A stretch of DNA of 48,666 nucleotides from Halanaerobiales bacterium (GTDB lineage Bacteria; Bacillota_F; Halanaerobiia; DY22613), in the NCBI GenBank assembly GCA_023128035.1, contig JAGMES010000019.1, positions 1 through 48,666 on the forward strand, in the 5' to 3' direction. This document shows positions 16,392 through 25,993 of the stretch, in pieces. The notes beneath the pieces are model-generated. The model did not search any database, was not told the origin of the DNA, and saw only the letters and a program-made list of their open reading frames with translations. A program made the translations under genes and the position numbers. Numbering within the stretch: position 1 is the first letter of the stretch; each line of letters starts with the position of its first letter.

Positions 16392-18605
16392 TTAGAATTC
16401 ATAGCTAGCACTGAGTTCGAAGAAGTTGTCTTCATCATCTGTTGGATCATTAGGAGTACTATACTGTAAAATATAAGTCAAACCATTTGGCATTTCATAT
16501 TTTGCTCCTAAGATAAAGATATTCTCCCAATTCTCGATTTTGGTTGCTTGAGCTTCAGCCCAGAGTTCAGCCCCTCTAAATAAACCGCGGTTGAGTTTGG
16601 TATCAAGTTTAATGTTACCAGTTAATTCTTCTTCACCTGTATTTTGCTCTAAATTACAAACAAGACTGACATACTGATTTGTATATAATTCAAAGTTATG
16701 AGCAAGGGTAAAGCCATAGATATAGACTTCATCAGCATCCTCAGATTTTTCAACCTCAACCTTACCATTCAAGTCTACATCATAAATACTTGTTTTACCG
16801 TTTAAGGTTAGGGTTGCAGTGCCTTTTTCATCAAGAGTATAGTAGTCAAGGTCGGTATCAATGTTAAGGTCAGAACCCTTAATTACCTCTTTAAAAACAG
16901 TTGCCAGCTTAACATGTCCACCTGTCTGACCCATATAATCTTCTATATCTGAATCATCTTCATCAACATATGGATACTCATAACCCTTTGTAAATTCCCT
17001 TAAACCTACTTCTAAATCAAGATTATCTGTCAAAGTATAGAAGAAATCAATCTTGGCTATATGATCGAATCTTACATCTTCTTTTAATTCCCCAGTTATA
17101 TCTCTATCAGCAGTAGACTGATAGATAAATAATCCATTAATATTTCCTTTTTCCATTGAGTACTTACCTTCAAGACCGAATGAATGCTGTGCATATCTGG
17201 ATGGGAAGACATACGACTTCTCACCATTTTCAGATTCAATTACTTCATGATTGATTCTGCCAAGATAATATCCTATAAACTCAGCATTTTCAATCTTAGT
17301 ATTAGCCTCGGCTCCATAGAGAAGACCAAATTGAGGATCTACACCTGATGTACGGTACATATAGACCGCATCGAAATCAACAGCTCCAATATTCAGATTA
17401 GATAAATGAACACCAGGTTTAGAGCTACCATTTATTATATAATCATGATAATCGATACTGATCTTGTTTCCAGCACGAAGGGTAGCAGACTTACCACCTG
17501 AATAGAATGGTCCCTGAGCCTCAATATAAAATTCATCTAAGTTAAACTTTTCAGCATTTGAAGCATCACGAATACTAATCCAACCAGAATCAAGCGTTTC
17601 TAATTCTACATAAGCTTTAAACATATTTGAGGCTAAGATCTCTGTATTTAAATCCAGTTCGGTATATGTCTCAACAAGATTTTCAGGTGTTACTAAAACC
17701 TTAACACCCACCTTGCCTCCGTATGTAACAGAGAAGCTAGCTTCTTTCTTAGCTGATTTTTCTAGATCGATATCAGAAACAGAGTTGGAAGATTTAGCAA
17801 TCCAGATATCATAACCACCTGCACCACCAGGTCTACCAGAAGCGGTCAAGAACATAATCTGACCATTAGTCCATAAACTACGATCATTACCTGTTGAGCT
17901 AAGAGGCCATGCAGAATTTTTAGCTTCTCCATCCTCTCCAACTGTAACCCAGATGTCATAACCACCCTGGCCACCGCTTCTATTTGAATCTACATAGAAG
18001 ATATTATTGGCTTCATCTACAAATACGCTCCATTCAGAACTTCCACTATTGATCTTACCCTCTAGAGGTACTGGAAGTTGCCATTGTCCATCCTTTTTAA
18101 CTGCTTTCCAGACTCCCCTGTCTCCACTTACTTTCATACCACCATAGACACCATTAGATGCAAGATAGGCTACATTCTCATCTGTGCTCACCCAGATCTT
18201 CCATTCCTGATCAGAGCTATTTAATTTATCTAAACTCTGAACATTATCCCACTGCTTTTTCTCTGGATTCCAGGTAGCCATATAAAAATCATAGTTTGAA
18301 GAAGAAGTATAACGAGCAAAATATAAATGGTTACCCCTTACAACAGGAGATAGTTCATTCTCAGGGGTATTAATCGGGCCAGGTACTGGCTGTGGGTCTG
18401 TCCATGCATCCCCTGTCCATTCACTCTGTACGATATCATAATCATCTGCATAATAGAGTGTACTGGTGGCCTCATCATACCAGGGCATTCTCTGAGTACC
18501 GGAGTCATTATGTATAAAAGGCTTAAAATCTTCCCAACTTGCTAATGAAGTTAAGGACAAAGCAAACAACATGATTAAAGTAAAGATCAATACTTTCCTT
18601 GTCAT
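16392..18605 (-). CDS. Secreted beta-propeller fused to an outer-membrane beta-barrel
   Basis: 737 residues. Signal peptide (1-22), then a PD40-like propeller (about 25-275) with TQRMPWYDEATSTLYY, SPVVRGNHLYFARY and GGYDIW repeats, homologous over its length to the 274-residue neighbour. From about 295 to the end it is rich in alternating amphipathic strands, ending FFELSASYEF; a C-terminal Phe is the signal for barrel insertion into an outer membrane. No porin name fits securely. I infer a surface receptor or channel with a propeller that binds substrate. This architecture makes sense only in a diderm cell. Confidence 0.75.
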   Translation of the reverse strand: MTRKVLIFTLIMLFALSLTSLASWEDFKPFIHNDSGTQRMPWYDEATSTLYYADDYDIVQSEWTGDAWTDPQPVPGPINTPENELSPVVRGNHLYFARYTSSSNYDFYMATWNPEKKQWDNVQSLDKLNSSDQEWKIWVSTDENVAYLASNGVYGGMKVSGDRGVWKAVKKDGQWQLPVPLEGKINSGSSEWSVFVDEANNIFYVDSNRSGGQGGYDIWVTVGEDGEAKNSAWPLSSTGNDRSLWTNGQIMFLTASGRPGGAGGYDIWIAKSSNSVSDIDLEKSAKKEASFSVTYGGKVGVKVLVTPENLVETYTELDLNTEILASNMFKAYVELETLDSGWISIRDASNAEKFNLDEFYIEAQGPFYSGGKSATLRAGNKISIDYHDYIINGSSKPGVHLSNLNIGAVDFDAVYMYRTSGVDPQFGLLYGAEANTKIENAEFIGYYLGRINHEVIESENGEKSYVFPSRYAQHSFGLEGKYSMEKGNINGLFIYQSTADRDITGELKEDVRFDHIAKIDFFYTLTDNLDLEVGLREFTKGYEYPYVDEDDSDIEDYMGQTGGHVKLATVFKEVIKGSDLNIDTDLDYYTLDEKGTATLTLNGKTSIYDVDLNGKVEVEKSEDADEVYIYGFTLAHNFELYTNQYVSLVCNLEQNTGEEELTGNIKLDTKLNRGLFRGAELWAEAQATKIENWENIFILGAKYEMPNGLTYILQYSTPNDPTDDEDNFFELSASYEF

Positions 18606-18656
18606 TAAAACTCCTCCTTTAATTTACCTCGTAATTCTGATAAACAGTAATTACTA

Positions 18657-19481
18657 TTATTTATAAAAACTAACAAAAATATCATATCCACCAACGCCAT
18701 TTTCATAATTCAAACCTGTAAAGAACATTAACCTGCCATCTGTCCAAAGGCTCCTCTCGGACAGCTTAGTATTAATAGGACTGCCAAGGTTAACAGCTTT
18801 TGCATCGTCATTATCTAAAACCCAGATATCATAACTACCCATTGCGCCCTCACGGTTAGAATTAATATAAATTTTCCCGGAGTTTTCTTCCTTAAAGACA
18901 CTCCACTCATTAACCTCACTATTAATATCCCCTTCAAGAGGTACAGGAGTTGTCCATTCTCCATTTTCTTTTATTGCTTTCCAGACTCCTCTGCCTCCAC
19001 GAACATTCTTACCAGCAAAAGAGCTCTGAGATATAAGATAAGCCTCATTCTCATCTTTACTTACCCACAAAGCCCAGTCCTGACCATCACTATTTATTGT
19101 CTCCAACTTTGCAGCTTCACCCCAGCTCTGGGTTGTTTGATTCCAGGTTGACATATAAAAGTCATAGTCTGTAGCTGGCGAAAAACTGGCAAAATAAAGG
19201 TGATTACCTCTTTTAACAGGACTAACCTGATTTTGCCTTACATTGATACCAGGTATTTCTACCTGAACTGGTTTAGACCATTTATTATCAGCAAACTGAG
19301 ACTGGTAAAGGTTATAGTCTCTACAGAAATAAAGAGTCTTGCTCTCAGCATCATACCACGGCATGCGGTCAACACTTTCTCCACATTGATCCCATACCTT
19401 AGGTTCAGTCCATCCACCAGCCATAACAGGAATACTCATCACAAATAATGCTACTAAAATTAAACCAATTACCTTTTTCAT
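18657..19481 (-). CDS. Secreted beta-propeller protein (PD40-like, propeller paralogue 1)
   Basis: 274 residues with a clear signal peptide (1-21, cut near VMAGG) and no lipobox. The whole mature protein matches the propeller part of the barrel fusion: DRMPWYDAESKTLYFC, SPVKRGNHLYFASF, YDFYMSTWNQ and GGYDIFVSFYK at the end. It is probably soluble in the periplasm or released. Ligand unknown. Beta-propeller phytase motifs are absent. Ribosome site AGGAGG stands before ATG 19481. Confidence 0.8.
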   Translation of the reverse strand: MKKVIGLILVALFVMSIPVMAGGWTEPKVWDQCGESVDRMPWYDAESKTLYFCRDYNLYQSQFADNKWSKPVQVEIPGINVRQNQVSPVKRGNHLYFASFSPATDYDFYMSTWNQTTQSWGEAAKLETINSDGQDWALWVSKDENEAYLISQSSFAGKNVRGGRGVWKAIKENGEWTTPVPLEGDINSEVNEWSVFKEENSGKIYINSNREGAMGSYDIWVLDNDDAKAVNLGSPINTKLSERSLWTDGRLMFFTGLNYENGVGGYDIFVSFYK

Positions 19482-19575
19482 TTTGGCTCCTCCTTTTAGT
19501 TTTTTTACCTGCTTTTGATTAATACAAGAAAACTTAATAATAATAAATTAATCACCCCCCAGGTTATAATTATGC

Positions 19576-20790
19576 TTAGAAATATCCATTCCAATCTATT
19601 CCTTTTTCCTTTAAAGCACCTTTTAAGATCTTCCCCTGAACAGATTCGGGAATTTCTATATTTAATAATTCCATAATAGTTGGAGCAACATCAATAATCT
19701 CTGCTTCCCCTTTTACTATACCTTTCTTTACTCCTGCACCTGATAAAATAAGAGTTATCTGTCCCTCCTCTGGTCTACCGTGAATTCCTCCACCATTACC
19801 TGCCAGGATAGAATAACCTTTATGAGGAACCAGTATAATATCACCTAATGCCTCTGGATCTGCATTTAATGCTCTTATTTCCTTTTCAGTATAAACATCA
19901 AGATGCGGGATCTTAAGAAGAATATTTAACAGGGATTGATATCTTTCTTCATTAACTTGACCTTCTCTTAAATAAAGACAAGAACAACCAGACTGGTATA
20001 AAACAATATCAGTATCATCTTCAATCTCTGCATTATTAGCTGCAATTTTAAACCCTGCTTTTTCTATTTGATGAATTGGATCAGTTACGATTACCCCGGG
20101 TTGTGTATTCTCCGTCATTCCATGGTCTGATGCAATAATAATAGCTGTCTTCTCCTTAATGCCCTTCTCCTCAAGAAAAGAAATCATTTCACCAAGCTCA
20201 TTATCTATGGAAATTAATAATTCTTTCATTTTTTGACTATACGGGCCATATTTATGACCATATGAATCAGTTCTTACATCATAATAAACTATCAAATCAG
20301 GATTATAATTATCAATAGCTTTTTTAAACTGATAGACACTCCTGTCTAAGTAGGCTTCCTCCTGCCTATTTTCTAGCATAAAGTGTGACAATACTACTGT
20401 CTTTTTATCCGCTTTTTTTAATACTTCAGAAAGAGTCGGGACTTTAACATCTCTTAGATGGCCAATAATCCGATCCTGGTTTTTATCATATTTACAGTTA
20501 TTTGGTATACCGGTAACATTGGGATAAGCCCCTGTAACCAGGCTAGTTTGATTGGCTGTAGTTGTAGAGGGGAAAACACCTCTGGCATTGGCATAATATA
20601 CCCCTTCTTTAACTAGAGACTCAATATTTGGAAGATCGTACATAGCCAAATAGTCATACCTGAATGCATCATAAACAAATAAGATAACATGTTCCACATC
20701 AACTTCCCCTTCAGCATAGGTTAAACCACTTGCTAAACAAATAAATAATAACATTATTATTAAACAGAAATTTATCTTCAACTTTACCAT
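19576..20790 (-). CDS. Alkaline-phosphatase-superfamily phosphodiesterase (type I NPP-like), secreted
   Basis: 404 residues from ATG 20790. N-terminal signal peptide (about 1-27). Metal-binding and nucleophile motifs of the nucleotide pyrophosphatase/phosphodiesterase family: FVYDAFRYDYL (Asp), FPSTTTANQTSLVTG (Thr nucleophile), YYDVRTDSYGHKYGP, IASDHGM and GGGIHG. Splits phosphodiester or pyrophosphate bonds outside the cytoplasm. The start is uncertain: GGAG touches this ATG, whereas a TTG at 20781 has it about 9 bases away. Repeat copy C ends only 8 bases upstream and may have replaced the native leader. Confidence 0.85.
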   Translation of the reverse strand: MVKLKINFCLIIMLLFICLASGLTYAEGEVDVEHVILFVYDAFRYDYLAMYDLPNIESLVKEGVYYANARGVFPSTTTANQTSLVTGAYPNVTGIPNNCKYDKNQDRIIGHLRDVKVPTLSEVLKKADKKTVVLSHFMLENRQEEAYLDRSVYQFKKAIDNYNPDLIVYYDVRTDSYGHKYGPYSQKMKELLISIDNELGEMISFLEEKGIKEKTAIIIASDHGMTENTQPGVIVTDPIHQIEKAGFKIAANNAEIEDDTDIVLYQSGCSCLYLREGQVNEERYQSLLNILLKIPHLDVYTEKEIRALNADPEALGDIILVPHKGYSILAGNGGGIHGRPEEGQITLILSGAGVKKGIVKGEAEIIDVAPTIMELLNIEIPESVQGKILKGALKEKGIDWNGYF

Positions 20791-20798
20791 CTCCAACG

Positions 20799-20946
20799 TT
20801 TAACGACATTTCAGAAGGGGTAAATCTCCCTCCTCTATAGGTAGGGGTATCAATACTAGAGTTATTCAAAACTTCGATGAGAGTATAACTCTCCTTCTGA
20901 AGTCGTTGAATTTAAGAAATAATAACGTAGTTATTATTTCTACTTA
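20799..20946 (-). repeat. Structured intergenic repeat, copy C (reverse orientation)
   Basis: Read on the minus strand: a perfect 11-bp hairpin GAAATAATAAC-TAC-GTTATTATTTC (20916-20940), TTAAATTCAACGACTTCAG left arm, an internal CCCCTACCTATAGAGGAGGG segment, and right arm CCTTCTGAAATGTCGTTAAA ending at 20799. Arms carry G/C pairs where copies A, B and E carry A/T pairs. It fills the gap between the EEP and phosphodiesterase genes. Confidence 0.78.
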
Positions 20947-22443
20947 ATCTTTCAGTAAATACTTAAGGCAATTAGTTAAGAGTTGCTTTACCTTATCATT
21001 ACTGAAACTTTCATCTAAAAATAAGTTTTTGGCAATATAGATAGAATTCTTTCCTTCTATAATAGCTCCATTTTTATATTCAGGGTGTGATGGCATAGCC
21101 CGGAAATCATTATACCACTCACCTAAGATCTTTCCTGATTTGGTTATGCTTATAACCATACCATCATGAGAATCCATCATTATATCGCCGCCAATGTTTT
21201 CCCAGATAGGACTATCATCAGTTTTACTAATAAATCCATGTAAGGGACGTAAGTAATTCCAGCCAGTATATTGAATTCCTAAAATTTTCGAAAGGAAATC
21301 GGAACTATCTTTAAAATCTGGTTTGATACCAACTTGATTTAAAGCCAGAATCTTACCTCCTTTTAGTACATAAAGCATTAATTGATATTTGTCAGGAGTA
21401 GTTATGTATCTTACATCAGGCAAAATTAGTAGTTTAACCTGATCCAAATTAATTTCATTTAACCTACTATACTCAATAACCTGATAGCTATAATTCAACT
21501 CTTCAAGTAGTTGAGAGGCATTATCTATACCCTCCTGAAAAGGTAGCTTGAATTTTGCTGACCTTTCTTGCATTTGTTCACTTTTTATTATACCTACATC
21601 AACTTTAGGTGAATTAATAAATGGTAGCCTTATCTTTGCTACTAAAGGTAAATGGTCTGAACCTTGACTAGGTAATACTTTAAAAGCATCGATACTTTCA
21701 TCCAGAACTAGTTCTTCTGAAAGAAAGATATAATCGATTCTAGACTGAGGATTGGCAGATGGAAAAGTAAGCTTTCCATCAATCATATCTTCATAGCTTA
21801 ATGTTTGATAATTTGAGAACATTTTATATAGACTCTGTGAATCATTAAATTCTCGTGCCATTAACATGATTGGAGCAGTTACTGCATGGTCATTAAAATC
21901 CCCGACAATAATGAATGGATTTTTATTTTCATGTGTAATTTCAAGAATATCTTTCACTTGTTTAACCCTAAGTTTATTTTCCTTATGTTCTAAATGAGTT
22001 GAAGCAAAATTTACTTTTTTGTCTCCTACTTTTATCTTTGCAAGTAAAAATCCACGTTGTTCGGTAAGAGCTTGTCTACTAAGTTTATAATTCTTAGAAA
22101 AAATTATTGGATAACGGCTAAGAATGGCATTACCGTATTCACCACCATAAACAGGCATATTAGCCCCATATACATAGTACATTCCCAATTTTTCAGCAAG
22201 ATACTTCGGTGTATCAATACCATTAACTCTGGAAGTTTCTTTATCCACTTCCTGTAAACCAATTATATCAGCACCGCTTTCCCTTATAATCTGAACTATT
22301 CTGTCTAAGTCAACCCTATCATCCATTCCTTTACCATGTTTGATATTATAAGACATCACGGTTATACCATCAGCAGCCATCACAGTATTCAAGCTGGTAA
22401 GTAGTATTATCAAAAAAACTAATATTGGTGTAATTTTTCTCAT
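20944..22443 (-). CDS. Secreted EEP phosphodiesterase with a C-terminal amidotransferase-like domain
   Basis: 499 residues. Signal peptide (1-23, NTVMAAD). Residues 26-275 are an EEP hydrolase: TVMSYNIKHGKGMDDRVDL, IIGLQEVDKETSR, FASTHLEH, IIVGDFNDHAVTAP and GSDHLPLVAKI. Residues about 285-499 resemble a GATase1-like, catalytically silent fold (LLILPDVRYIT, YVLKGGKILALN), often an added ligand- or glycan-binding module. The catalytic half is closely similar to the 242-residue cytoplasmic-looking EEP at 23637, a duplication. It probably cuts phosphodiesters outside the inner membrane. Confidence 0.85.
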   Translation of the reverse strand: MRKITPILVFLIILLTSLNTVMAADGITVMSYNIKHGKGMDDRVDLDRIVQIIRESGADIIGLQEVDKETSRVNGIDTPKYLAEKLGMYYVYGANMPVYGGEYGNAILSRYPIIFSKNYKLSRQALTEQRGFLLAKIKVGDKKVNFASTHLEHKENKLRVKQVKDILEITHENKNPFIIVGDFNDHAVTAPIMLMAREFNDSQSLYKMFSNYQTLSYEDMIDGKLTFPSANPQSRIDYIFLSEELVLDESIDAFKVLPSQGSDHLPLVAKIRLPFINSPKVDVGIIKSEQMQERSAKFKLPFQEGIDNASQLLEELNYSYQVIEYSRLNEINLDQVKLLILPDVRYITTPDKYQLMLYVLKGGKILALNQVGIKPDFKDSSDFLSKILGIQYTGWNYLRPLHGFISKTDDSPIWENIGGDIMMDSHDGMVISITKSGKILGEWYNDFRAMPSHPEYKNGAIIEGKNSIYIAKNLFLDESFSNDKVKQLLTNCLKYLLKD

Positions 22444-22466
22444 AATATTCCCCTCTCTTACTACTC

Positions 22467-23603
22467 CTATTTTTCTTTATAATACTGAGGGTATTTTTCA
22501 ATCCCCAACTGATCAGCCATCAGTCTGGAAATATCAATAAGATGATGAGTTCCGAGAACATTTTGTGCCCCTGGTCCATAGGCATATATGGGTACCATGC
22601 ATCCTGTATGATCACCTGTAGTCCAGCCTATGCTAAGATTCTCTCCATTTAAAAGTCCTCTATTAAGGGCAAATCCACCTGTCTGATGGTCGGCGGTAAT
22701 AATTACAAGGGTATCTTTTGATTTTTTAGCAAAATCAAGTACAACACCAACGGCCTGGTCAAATTCGATTGTTTCATTAATGGTTTTTTCTGGATCATTC
22801 AGGTGGCTGGCATCATCTATCCTGCCTCCTTCAATCATCAAAAAGAAACCATTATCATTAGATAAGTATTCTAAGGCACTAGCAGACATTTCCGGCAAAC
22901 TAGGTTCAAAAGGAGGAAAACGATCATTGATAAAATTCAAATCGCCAAAATTAAATATACCAAGTAATTTCTGAGCATCAGTAACATTTTTCAGTTTTTC
23001 GGCAGTATCTATAAAGGTATAGCCATATTCTTCTGCCTGTCTGATCAGACTTCCAGACTTGGGTTTCCTGGTAAAGGGATCGGTCCCAAATATATCCAGA
23101 CCACCGCCCATCAAGAGATCAATATCCTTATTAATTAAGTCTGCAGCAATCTCTTTTTCATTTTTTCTGGAGATATTATGAGCCCCAAAAGCTGCAGGAG
23201 TAGCATCAGTCAGGCGGGTAGTTGTAACTAACCCTACTTTTTTACCCATTTCCTTGGCCAGTATTAATAAACTCTTTAATTTCCTTCTCTCAGGATCTAA
23301 AGCAACATAATTATTATTGGTCTTAACCCCTGTTGCTAAAGCAGTACCTGCTGCAGCCGAATCCGTAACCAGATTATTAGCAGAATGAGTTTTTAAAAAA
23401 CCGGTATACTTTAACTCATCTAGATTTAATAAACCATCTGCCCCTTGACTGGCAACCCTGGCAGCTGTTACCTGTTCGATTCCCATTCCATCACCAATCA
23501 TCAATATTACATTTTTAACCGGGTTATAATAGGCAGACACCTGAACACTAAACAACAAAATAAGGAACGTAAATAAATAAATAAACTTACATCTCTTTTT
23601 CAT
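22467..23603 (-). CDS. Secreted alkaline phosphatase (PhoA family)
   Basis: 378 residues from ATG 23603, 8 bases after GGAGG; an ATG five codons earlier overlaps that site. Signal peptide 1-23. Active-site motifs: NVILMIGDGMG (zinc Asp), VTDSAAAGTALATG (Ser nucleophile), FLMIEGGRIDDASH and VIITADHQTGG (metal ligands). Removes phosphate from monoesters in the periplasm or outside. It lies between two EEP phosphodiesterases, consistent with stepwise attack of diesters to monoesters to free alcohol plus phosphate. Confidence 0.93.
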   Translation of the reverse strand: MKKRCKFIYLFTFLILLFSVQVSAYYNPVKNVILMIGDGMGIEQVTAARVASQGADGLLNLDELKYTGFLKTHSANNLVTDSAAAGTALATGVKTNNNYVALDPERRKLKSLLILAKEMGKKVGLVTTTRLTDATPAAFGAHNISRKNEKEIAADLINKDIDLLMGGGLDIFGTDPFTRKPKSGSLIRQAEEYGYTFIDTAEKLKNVTDAQKLLGIFNFGDLNFINDRFPPFEPSLPEMSASALEYLSNDNGFFLMIEGGRIDDASHLNDPEKTINETIEFDQAVGVVLDFAKKSKDTLVIITADHQTGGFALNRGLLNGENLSIGWTTGDHTGCMVPIYAYGPGAQNVLGTHHLIDISRLMADQLGIEKYPQYYKEK

Positions 23604-23636
23604 ATCAATTTCCTCCATTCTAGAGAAAAATTTAGT

Positions 23637-24365
23637 CTACTGTTTTACTCGAACTTCAGCAATTATAGGAAAATGGTCAGAACAATAACTTTCAACAACT
23701 TTAAAATTAATTACTTCCACATTTTTCGTTGTAAATATGTAATCAATCCTTACATTAGGAACCGTATCCCTATAAGCAAAGGTATAACCCCTTTTAGTAA
23801 TTTCGTCAGTTTTGAGTTTCTGTTGCCAGCTAATAAAAGCATCTACTAGTCCCTCTTTAATAAACTTTTGAACTTCAGGTTTATCGGGGGTTGCATTAAA
23901 ATCCCCTAGCAGAATAGCTTTATCATCAGGATTGATATTTTCTAATATCTCACTTACCTGTATTAATCTCTCCGCATCAACAAGCCCTAAATGAGTACTA
24001 ATTAATTTTAAGTTATACCCACCTAAATCTACTGAAGAAACAACCGCTCCACGGGGTTCTTTAGAACTGGTTAAGTTTTGATTATAACTTGTTATTATCG
24101 GATATTTACTAAGTACACCATTACCAAATCTCCCACCCAAAATTTTTACATTAGCCTGATAGCAGTAATGATAACCTATAATCTTAGCAAGTCTTGCTGT
24201 CTGATCGACCAGATGGCTACGAGGCATATTTTTATCAACTTCCTGTAAGCCAATAAGATCAACACCCTGGTTCTTGATTAGTTCTGCTATCCTTTCTAAA
24301 TCTGTCCTGCCATCCATCCCTTCACCATGACGAATATTAAAACTCATAATCTTTATTGTTTTCAT
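23637..24365 (-). CDS. EEP-family phosphodiesterase without signal peptide
   Basis: 242 residues, a complete EEP domain: IKIMSFNIRHGEGMDGRTDL, LIGLQEVDKNMPRS, LISTHLGL, AILLGDFNATPDKP and YCSDHFPIIAEVRV. It starts at ATG 24365 directly after the PHP gene's stop. No secretion signal, so it acts in the cytoplasm, perhaps on imported phosphodiesters that escaped the secreted enzymes. Similar in sequence to residues 26-275 of the protein at 20944. Confidence 0.87.
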   Translation of the reverse strand: MKTIKIMSFNIRHGEGMDGRTDLERIAELIKNQGVDLIGLQEVDKNMPRSHLVDQTARLAKIIGYHYCYQANVKILGGRFGNGVLSKYPIITSYNQNLTSSKEPRGAVVSSVDLGGYNLKLISTHLGLVDAERLIQVSEILENINPDDKAILLGDFNATPDKPEVQKFIKEGLVDAFISWQQKLKTDEITKRGYTFAYRDTVPNVRIDYIFTTKNVEVINFKVVESYCSDHFPIIAEVRVKQ

Positions 24366-25133
24366 TTAATCATCTCCAGGCCAAAAGAGATTATTTTCTG
24401 TTAAACCTAACTTTAAAAATATACCCCGTCCGTAATCAATCTTACCTACCCAGTCCAGGAGGTGAGTATCACTCCCAAGAGAAAATCTAACTCCCCTGGA
24501 TATTGCTTTCTTAACAAATTCAATATCTGGTGCAGAGGTAGGGTTATGAATCTCAATGGCAACATTATTTTCTATCGCCTGTTGAATTACTTGTTCCTGC
24601 CATTCTTCATCAAAAAAACGTTCCCTGACCTTCCTTTCCAGTTCTCTGCGTTCAGCAAAAGACAAACCTTTTACCCATTCAGCTGGCCAGGGGAAATATC
24701 CCATAATATGACCAGCTATATCTGTATAGGGCGTCTGAATTAGTTTCAGAACTTCATCTTTAAATATATTCCAAAGCCCGGAATCATAGAGGGAAAAATC
24801 TGAAAAATCAATCCCTGAAGGAAATGAATGAACACTCCGAATAATAAAATCAAGCATCTCATCTATTTCCTCGTTAATATTAATCGGGACTGATGTTTCT
24901 ATTCCCGCAAATACTTTTACTTTACATAAAGCTGCTTGTTCCCTGATATTCTGAATATGCTTTTTAAGTTCAATTATACCCTGTTTTAATTGTAGTTCAT
25001 CATGAGGATCAAAATGGTCTGTAATAGCAATCGCCCTTAATCCGCATTTTTCAGCCATAGATAAAACCTCTTTAATCGTTCCCTCTCCATCTGAAAAACG
25101 GGTATGAATATGAAAATCTACATCACAGAACAT
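24366..25133 (-). CDS. PHP-domain phosphoesterase
   Basis: 255 residues. The PHP signature DVDFHIHTRFSDGEGT (metal-binding His pair) is at the N-terminus, then ITDHFDPHDEL, AGIETSVP, IRSVHSFP, AGHIMGYF, IEIHNPTS and LGSDTHLLDWVG supply the remaining ligands. Members are cytoplasmic phosphatases or phosphodiesterases such as histidinol-phosphatase; the substrate here is unknown. Its ATG overlaps the permease stop (TAATG), so it is coupled to the importer and likely acts on the imported compound. Confidence 0.87.
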   Translation of the reverse strand: MFCDVDFHIHTRFSDGEGTIKEVLSMAEKCGLRAIAITDHFDPHDELQLKQGIIELKKHIQNIREQAALCKVKVFAGIETSVPININEEIDEMLDFIIRSVHSFPSGIDFSDFSLYDSGLWNIFKDEVLKLIQTPYTDIAGHIMGYFPWPAEWVKGLSFAERRELERKVRERFFDEEWQEQVIQQAIENNVAIEIHNPTSAPDIEFVKKAISRGVRFSLGSDTHLLDWVGKIDYGRGIFLKLGLTENNLFWPGDD

Positions 25134-25993
25134 TATTCCTTAACTCCGCTTAAATTAATACCTTCTACAAAATAGCGCTGGGCAAAGATAAATATTATTA
25201 TTATAGGCAAAAGTGACATTAATGATGCCGCATATACCAAGTTTGGATATTGTTCATACTGACCGTTAAACATCGGTATAGCTATGGATAAAGTCCTTAG
25301 TTTCTCTGAATTAATAATCATTAAAGGCCAAATATAAGAATTCCAATGACTAGTAAATGAAAACAGGGTTAAAGTTGCTACAGCAGGTTTACAGAGTGGA
25401 AGAACTATATTATAAAAAATCCTGAACTCTGAACAACCATCTATTCTAGCAGCATCTAGCAAGGCATCTGGTATTGACATGATAAACTGCCTCATCAAAA
25501 AAATACCAAAAGCACTACTAAGACCAACAACTATTAAACCTGTATATGTATTAATTAAACCTGCTTTAAAAGCCATAACATAAAGAGGAACTATGGTTAC
25601 AGGATACGGTATCATCATAGTAGCCAAAATCATTCCGAATAAGAACTTAGCCCCCTTGAATTTATATTTAGCAAATCCGAAACCAGCCATAGCCGCTGTC
25701 AATACTGTAACAATCGTTGGGATGATGGTTACAAAAGCAGTGTTTAAATAATATCTGGCAAAAGGAATCTTCTTAAATACCTGTATAAAGTTCTTAAAAG
25801 TAGGTTCTTTCGGAATAAAGGTAGGGGGAGATATCATTATTTCTTTAAGGGATTTAAAAGCCCCTAATACCATCCATAAAAAGGGAATCATCATTAATAT
25901 TCCCACGATAGTCAATAATAAATAGATAAATATCTTTCCTATTACCCCTTTATAATTTTTAGCAAGTTGACTATCACTTTTATTTCTATTCAT
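25133..25993 (-). CDS. CUT1 ABC transporter permease (MalG/UgpE type)
   Basis: 286 residues, six membrane helices; coupling loop DAARIDGCSEFRIFYNIVLPL. ATG 25993 is preferred (GGGAGG 10 bases upstream) over the ATG three codons earlier, which touches the ribosome site. Overlaps the end of the partner permease by 8 bases. Works with the MalF-type permease and binding protein upstream; the ATPase (MsmX/UgpC type) is not in the window, as is common in Firmicutes. Confidence 0.92.
   Translation of the reverse strand: MNRNKSDSQLAKNYKGVIGKIFIYLLLTIVGILMMIPFLWMVLGAFKSLKEIMISPPTFIPKEPTFKNFIQVFKKIPFARYYLNTAFVTIIPTIVTVLTAAMAGFGFAKYKFKGAKFLFGMILATMMIPYPVTIVPLYVMAFKAGLINTYTGLIVVGLSSAFGIFLMRQFIMSIPDALLDAARIDGCSEFRIFYNIVLPLCKPAVATLTLFSFTSHWNSYIWPLMIINSEKLRTLSIAIPMFNGQYEQYPNLVYAASLMSLLPIIIIFIFAQRYFVEGINLSGVKE

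Noticed and set aside
15259..19481. Propeller proteins as beta-propeller phytases
   Set aside because: The blades are of PD40/TolB type and lack phytase calcium and phosphate motifs; the nearby phosphatases alone do not prove phytase.
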